This document shows, piece by piece, positions 60,281 through 64,000 of a DNA stretch of 64,000 bases. Each line of letters opens with the position of its first letter. Within the stretch, counting starts at the first letter, position 1. Origin of the DNA: Candidatus Limimonas egerieequi. GTDB lineage: Bacteria; Bacillota; Clostridia; Oscillospirales; Acutalibacteraceae. The position numbers and the translations under genes are program-made. The notes beneath the pieces were generated by a model. It did no database searches. It saw only the letters and a list, made by a program, of their open reading frames with translations, and had not been told where the DNA came from. The stretch is from assembly GCA_018064455.1 (NCBI GenBank), contig JAGHVH010000007.1, forward strand, positions 29,254 through 93,253, read 5' to 3'.

Positions 60281-60853
60281 TTAACCTTCTCTAAAGAATG
60301 TTGAGCAAGTTTCAATTGCCTTGGTAATGATGGTTGTCATTTCATCTACGGAATATTTAAAGTCATATTGAGCCCACTCACGCATAATTCCGAGAATACC
60401 ATTTGTCCAGAAAGTTGCAGTAGCGAAAAGCAGCTCGGGATCCATCTGACGATGAGTTGTTTTGTAATAAGCTGCAATGCCATCACGAAGGCTCTTTGAG
60501 ATTTCCTCAATGATTCTTGTGTTACGAGCATCAACGAGTATGGCCTTTGAAACAGGGCCCTTCTCGTAGAGGTAGGAGAGTATGCTCCTATAAATCATCA
60601 TATAACTGGAAATACCAGTTGCTTTCTTGTGTGTTTCAACAACGATTTTAGCAATGTCATCCGCAAGCATATTGCTAAGGTCGTCGATGAGTTCGTTAAT
60701 ATCAGTGTAATGAGTATAAAATGTGCTACGGGAGATATCGGCGCGGTCAACAATCTCTTTGATTGTGATTGAATTTACGTCGCCCTTTTCTTTAATAAGG
60801 TCTGTGAAAGCATTCCTTATTGCGGCTTGGGTTTTCTTAACTCGTCTATCCAT
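60281..60853 (-). CDS. TetR/AcrR family regulator, divergent from aconitase X
   Basis: A 190-residue repressor. It starts with basic DRRVKKTQAAIRNAFTDLI and has the helix-turn-helix ITIKEIVDRADISRSTFYTHYTDINELI near 27-55. The ligand domain is helical without recognisable motif (TetR_C_7-like length). It is divergent from the aconitase X genes; a 23-base palindrome in the shared promoter region (60872-60894) is its probable operator. So it most likely represses both itself and the aconitase X operon. Inducer unknown; a hydroxyproline-type or branched acid substrate of AcnX is a natural guess. Confidence 0.86.
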   Translation of the reverse strand: MDRRVKKTQAAIRNAFTDLIKEKGDVNSITIKEIVDRADISRSTFYTHYTDINELIDDLSNMLADDIAKIVVETHKKATGISSYMMIYRSILSYLYEKGPVSKAILVDARNTRIIEEISKSLRDGIAAYYKTTHRQMDPELLFATATFWTNGILGIMREWAQYDFKYSVDEMTTIITKAIETCSTFFREG

Positions 60854-60871
60854 TCATTTCACTCCTATTTT

Positions 60872-60894
60872 TATACGCGTACTGTACACGTATA
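60872..60894. promoter_or_regulatory. TetR operator within overlapping divergent promoters
   Basis: TATACGCGTAC and GTACACGTATA mirror each other around a central T with one mismatch. On the plus strand TTTATA (60870-60875) and TACAAT (60893-60898) are 17 bases apart; on the minus strand TTGTAT and TATAAA use the same bases with a 16-base spacer. Repressor bound here would block both directions. Confidence 0.75.
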
Positions 60895-60954
60895 CAATAA
60901 CACACATTTCTATCAAAAACAATAATTAATATTTATATTTTTCGGGAGGTTTTT

Positions 60955-62238
60955 ATGGAAACAAAAATGGTTCTGACTCCAGAGCAGCAAGCAATACTTG
61001 ATGGCTCCAAAGGAGAAACAATGGCCAAGGTTATGAAGACCATGGTCAACTATGGTGAAATCTTCGGTGCAGAGAAGATGGTTCCAGTTACAAGCGAGTA
61101 CGGTCATCTCGTTTTAAGTTTTGGACTCATGTTCCTTGGTCCAGTATTCGATCTTTATCAAGAACTTATTGATAATGGATGTCTCTCTGCTCAAAAGTTT
61201 ACATGCGATCCAAGACCATACGACCCAGCAGTACCTCAAAGCCCTATTGCAAAGGCTGCAGCCAAGGTTATTTACAGCAAGCAGGGCAGGTATGAAAAGG
61301 AAATGAAGCAGTTGGGACTTCTCAACGACGATTCATTTACTTGCACATGCTATATGCCAGAGCTTGGTAACGTACCAAAGAAGGGTGACGTTCTCTCATG
61401 GGCAGAGTCATCAGCAGTAGTTTATGCAAACTCAGTTCTTGGTGCTCGTTGCAACAGAAACTCTGGTATTATCGAACTCTTCGGTTCTGTATGCGGTTAT
61501 GTTCCATATTTTGGCTTCTTAACAGACGAAGGCAGAAAGGCAACTTGGGTTGTTAAGCTTGAAACAACAAAGATGCCTGATGCTCAGATTCTCGGTTCTG
61601 CTATTGGTATGAAGGTTATGGAAGATGTTCCATATGTATATGGTCTTGATAAGTATCTTGGCAACGAGCTTAATGATGCTGCCAAGACATACCTCAAGGA
61701 CTTTGGTGCTGCAACAGCATCAAACGGTGCCGTTGGTCTCTACCATATTGATGGTTTGACACCAGAGGCAGTAGAACTCGGCGATAAGTTAATCGCCGAA
61801 GGTGCAAAAGAATACATCATTACTGATGAGGAACTCCAGCGTGTAAAGGATAACTATCCTTGCATTTGGAAGGATCCAAATGCAACACCAGAGATGTGCT
61901 TCCTTGGTTGCCCTCATATGTCACTTGAACAGCTCAAGGACTGGACAGCAAAGCTTGAAAGTGGACTTGCTGCTGCCGGTAACAAGAAGGTATCTATTCC
62001 AACAGTATTTACAACTTCAACTCCTGTACTCAAGGAGTTTAAGAAGCTTCCTGAATACAAAAAACTCACAGATATGGGTGTTGTAGTAAGCTACATTTGC
62101 CCACTTATGTATATGGATAACCCACTTTGCGCAAGCAAGCCAGTTATCACAAGTTCAAACAAGCTTCGCACATATACAACTTCAAGATACTACTCTAATG
62201 ATGAAATCTTAGAGATGCTTACAAAGGGGGTTAAATAA
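60955..62238 (+). CDS. Aconitase X catalytic subunit
   Basis: A 427-residue protein of the AcnX (DUF521) family, Fe-S hydro-lyases without the full aconitase fold. Visible signature: VMKTMVNYGEIFGAEKMVPVTSEYGHLVLSFG near 25, YANSVLGARCNRNSGIIELFGSVCGYVPYFGFL near 160 with candidate cluster cysteines, and FLGCPHMSLEQLKDW near 320 with another. Family members of the bacterial type dehydrate cis-3-hydroxy-L-proline; archaeal ones dehydrate phosphomevalonate. Nothing nearby points clearly to either substrate. It is followed one base later by the small (swivel) subunit, so the two-subunit form is expected. Confidence 0.88.
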   Translation: METKMVLTPEQQAILDGSKGETMAKVMKTMVNYGEIFGAEKMVPVTSEYGHLVLSFGLMFLGPVFDLYQELIDNGCLSAQKFTCDPRPYDPAVPQSPIAKAAAKVIYSKQGRYEKEMKQLGLLNDDSFTCTCYMPELGNVPKKGDVLSWAESSAVVYANSVLGARCNRNSGIIELFGSVCGYVPYFGFLTDEGRKATWVVKLETTKMPDAQILGSAIGMKVMEDVPYVYGLDKYLGNELNDAAKTYLKDFGAATASNGAVGLYHIDGLTPEAVELGDKLIAEGAKEYIITDEELQRVKDNYPCIWKDPNATPEMCFLGCPHMSLEQLKDWTAKLESGLAAAGNKKVSIPTVFTTSTPVLKEFKKLPEYKKLTDMGVVVSYICPLMYMDNPLCASKPVITSSNKLRTYTTSRYYSNDEILEMLTKGVK

Positions 62239-62239
62239 G

Positions 62240-62677
62240 ATGAAAGAATTCAAAGGTCGTGCAATAGTACCAGGCGACGCTACATTTGAAGCAGTTGTAA
62301 CTAAAAACGGTTTTAATACTTTGGCTTCTATGCAGATGATGAACCTTCAGCCAAAGACAAAGTGTAATGATCAGAGCAACCCTGACCTTTATAAGCAGAT
62401 TATCGAGAAGAAGGCTCTCTGCCTTCCTCTTACAATCGGTTCAACAACAGGCGGCATGTTCCTTTTTGCCGCTGTTAAGGAGGGCAAGGCGCCTGCATGC
62501 CTTCTCTTCTCACAGACAATCGATTCTCTTGCAGCAGCAGGCGCAGTCCTTGCAGATGTTTGGGCAGAGGATGATATGCCTGTATATGATCAACTTGGCG
62601 ATGATTTCCTAAACTATGTTGCAAATGGTGACAAAGTTACAATCAAGCCAGATGGCACAGTAATTGTTAATAAATAA
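62240..62677 (+). CDS. Aconitase X swivelling (small) subunit
   Basis: A 145-residue swivel domain (DUF126) that closes over the AcnX active site. FKGRAIVPGDATFEAVVTKNG near 4, LPLTIGSTTGGMFLFAAVKEGKAPACLLFSQTIDSLAAAGAVLADVWAEDDMPVYDQLG near 65-120 is diagnostic, including the GSTTGG loop. It starts two bases after the large subunit stop and ends 22 bases before an M28-like gene. In many bacteria the two subunits are fused; here they are separate. Confidence 0.9.
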   Translation: MKEFKGRAIVPGDATFEAVVTKNGFNTLASMQMMNLQPKTKCNDQSNPDLYKQIIEKKALCLPLTIGSTTGGMFLFAAVKEGKAPACLLFSQTIDSLAAAGAVLADVWAEDDMPVYDQLGDDFLNYVANGDKVTIKPDGTVIVNK

Positions 62678-62699
62678 TATTTATTAAGGAGATGACTTT

Positions 62700-64000
62700 A
62701 TGTCAATTGATGTATCAAAGTCCAACTTCAAAAAAGAGATGGACATAATGAATGGCTTTGGTACTCGTCTCACTGGTTCCAAGGGAAACAATGATTTTAT
62801 TGCTTACCTTAAAAAGGAAATCAAGAAGATGGGCTTTGAAACAAAGTCGGACATCAAGAAGTTTAAGCGTTGGGAAGCAACCAACACCAAACTTGTGCTT
62901 CACACAGCAAACGGTGACGTTGATGTAAAAGTTGCATCAGCACATCCATACTCTGGTGTAACAGGTCCAGAGGGTATCACTGGCAAACTCCAAACAAAGG
63001 GTGTAGGTCGTGACATCGTTGTTTTAAAGATGAAGGATTTTGAGAACCTCACATCAAAGATTCCTTTTGACCAGCGTCGCGCTTATCCAAAGGATTTGAG
63101 ACTCAATAGACAGTACAGAGGTCCTGTTACAACATCTTTCGTTAAGACAGTTGCTCTCCTCATTCAGTCATTTATCGGTTGCAAGGGCGCAATCCTTATA
63201 TGGCAGGGTATGAGTGATGAGATGGTTGAAGGTCAGTACTTGAACTTCATCCTCGGTTATATGGGTGTTCCTGCTCTCTGGGTAAATGAGACAGAGGGTG
63301 AGAAGGTATTGAAGGCACTAAAGGCTGGAGATACTGCAACACTTACACTTGAGGGTATCATCGAAAAGAAAGCTAAGGGCGAATCCTTCTGCGCAATCGT
63401 TCCTGGTAAGAAAGATAAGGAAGCTATCATTATCAACACTCATACAGACGGAACAAACTGCGTTGAGGAGAACGGCGCTGTTGGTATGCTTGAGATGATG
63501 CGTTATTTCAAGAAGCATAAACCAGAGCGTACACTCATCTTCGTATTTACAACTGGTCACTTTAGAATTCCTGATTTCTCACACAAGCACGGTATTGTTG
63601 ATCAGTCAACATCACTTTGGCTCCACAACAATAAGGCTCTCTGGGATGGTAAGGGCAAGCACATCAAGGTAGTTGCTGGTGTTACGGTAGAGCACCTCGG
63701 CTGCACAGAGTGGAAAGACGTAAACGGTGTTTATCAGCAGACAAACCCAGTTGACGTTGAAGTTGTATATACAGGTAACAAGGTTATGGACGACATCTAC
63801 TTTGAGGCTATTAAGGGTCGTAAGCAGTGCCGTACTGTAACACTTCATCCACACAACCTTCTCCACTTCGGCGAAGGACAGTCATTGTTCAACGTTGGCA
63901 TTCCTGATATCGCACTTGTTACAGCTCCTGATTATCTCTGCGTAGTTTCAGATAATCACGAGATGGATAAGTTTAATCTCGATCTTGCTGTTGAACAGAC
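62700..64000 (+). CDS. M28-like protein, 3' truncated by window edge
   Basis: An open frame of 433 codons runs to the window end without a stop. It resembles an M28 peptidase with a protease-associated domain in the middle (GVTGPEGITGKLQTKGVG to WVNETEGEKVLKAL, about 78-205). The zinc-site region is altered: INTHTDGTNCVEENGAVGMLEMM near 244 keeps H-x-D but has Glu where the family has Asp, and the expected EE motif is FVFTTGHF. The remaining ligands may be past the edge, or the protein may be a non-catalytic relative. The ATG at 62700 has AAGGAG upstream. It follows the aconitase X pair in the same direction and is probably under the same TetR control. No hydrophobic insertion like that of 25059/26418 is seen. 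Confidence 0.75.
   Translation, partial: MSIDVSKSNFKKEMDIMNGFGTRLTGSKGNNDFIAYLKKEIKKMGFETKSDIKKFKRWEATNTKLVLHTANGDVDVKVASAHPYSGVTGPEGITGKLQTKGVGRDIVVLKMKDFENLTSKIPFDQRRAYPKDLRLNRQYRGPVTTSFVKTVALLIQSFIGCKGAILIWQGMSDEMVEGQYLNFILGYMGVPALWVNETEGEKVLKALKAGDTATLTLEGIIEKKAKGESFCAIVPGKKDKEAIIINTHTDGTNCVEENGAVGMLEMMRYFKKHKPERTLIFVFTTGHFRIPDFSHKHGIVDQSTSLWLHNNKALWDGKGKHIKVVAGVTVEHLGCTEWKDVNGVYQQTNPVDVEVVYTGNKVMDDIYFEAIKGRKQCRTVTLHPHNLLHFGEGQSLFNVGIPDIALVTAPDYLCVVSDNHEMDKFNLDLAVEQ

Noticed and set aside
1..64000. CRISPR arrays, insertion sequences, att sites, tRNA or rRNA genes.
   Set aside because: No regularly spaced repeats, transposase or integrase frames, or cloverleaf-like sequences were seen by eye in the gaps between genes.

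Overview
The window comes from an anaerobic, acetogen-like member of the Clostridia (Bacillota). The reasons are strong purine-rich Shine-Dalgarno sites before almost every gene, a WhiA gene next to a DnaE-type replicative polymerase, a tRNA-Trp T-box leader, a complete bacterial-type CO dehydrogenase/acetyl-CoA synthase (Wood-Ljungdahl carbonyl branch) locus, and many oxygen-sensitive flavin/Fe-S oxidoreductases. Genus and species cannot be named from this sequence. No rRNA, tRNA, CRISPR array, insertion sequence or prophage was seen.

Layout. Bases 1-8930 are a housekeeping block: the end of a ROK sugar kinase, murB, whiA, dnaE, pfkA and a Na/phosphate symporter. Bases 9034-9309 hold a promoter-to-terminator transcript with no real gene, a candidate small RNA. 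Then come an EamA transporter, a pyridoxal kinase-like gene and a first DUF362 protein (9388-12868). Bases 13016-24957 are one long operon for CO dehydrogenase/acetyl-CoA synthase: acsA/cooS, cooC, acsB, the corrinoid activator acsV, DUF3786, a His-rich small protein, CooT, a second cooC, acsD, and a single gene fusing the large corrinoid protein subunit (AcsC) to the methyltransferase AcsE. Two M28-type peptidases with membrane insertions follow (25059-27677).

Bases 27731-35491 form a divergent TetR-controlled locus. A class II aldolase and a class III aminotransferase lie to the left; TetR, an FGGY kinase, a small phosphatase, a YnbB-like PLP enzyme and a PnuC-like transporter lie to the right. 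Two identical-arm palindromes sit at the two predicted start sites. Bases 35594-40547 are a complete branched-chain amino-acid type ABC importer (livKHMGF order), followed by convergent asnA. Bases 41650-51372 hold esterase-like hydrolases, membrane proteins, an orphan trpB behind a tryptophan T-box, a kinase-like phosphotransferase, and an unusual BON-FAD-[2Fe-2S] oxidoreductase with two tandem hydrolases. Bases 51431-54504 are a leftward glpA-like/FAD oxidoreductase/DUF1667 operon.

Bases 54687-60147 contain another hydrolase and then the most unusual locus: two large DUF362 paralogues interleaved with three tiny membrane proteins that share an MHxTE...MCMxFGFTWWxPLK signature. The window ends with a TetR gene divergent from a two-subunit aconitase X and the start of another M28-like protein.

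How the genes work together. The CODH/ACS operon would make acetyl-CoA from CO2/CO and a methyl group. The operon supplies its own nickel-handling and corrinoid-reactivation factors. The methyl-transfer step is physically tethered to the methyl acceptor by the AcsC-AcsE fusion. The rest looks catabolic: amino-acid uptake, peptidases, esterases, sugar or polyol phosphate metabolism and redox flavoproteins. The DUF362/small-membrane-protein module is the best candidate for an undescribed system.
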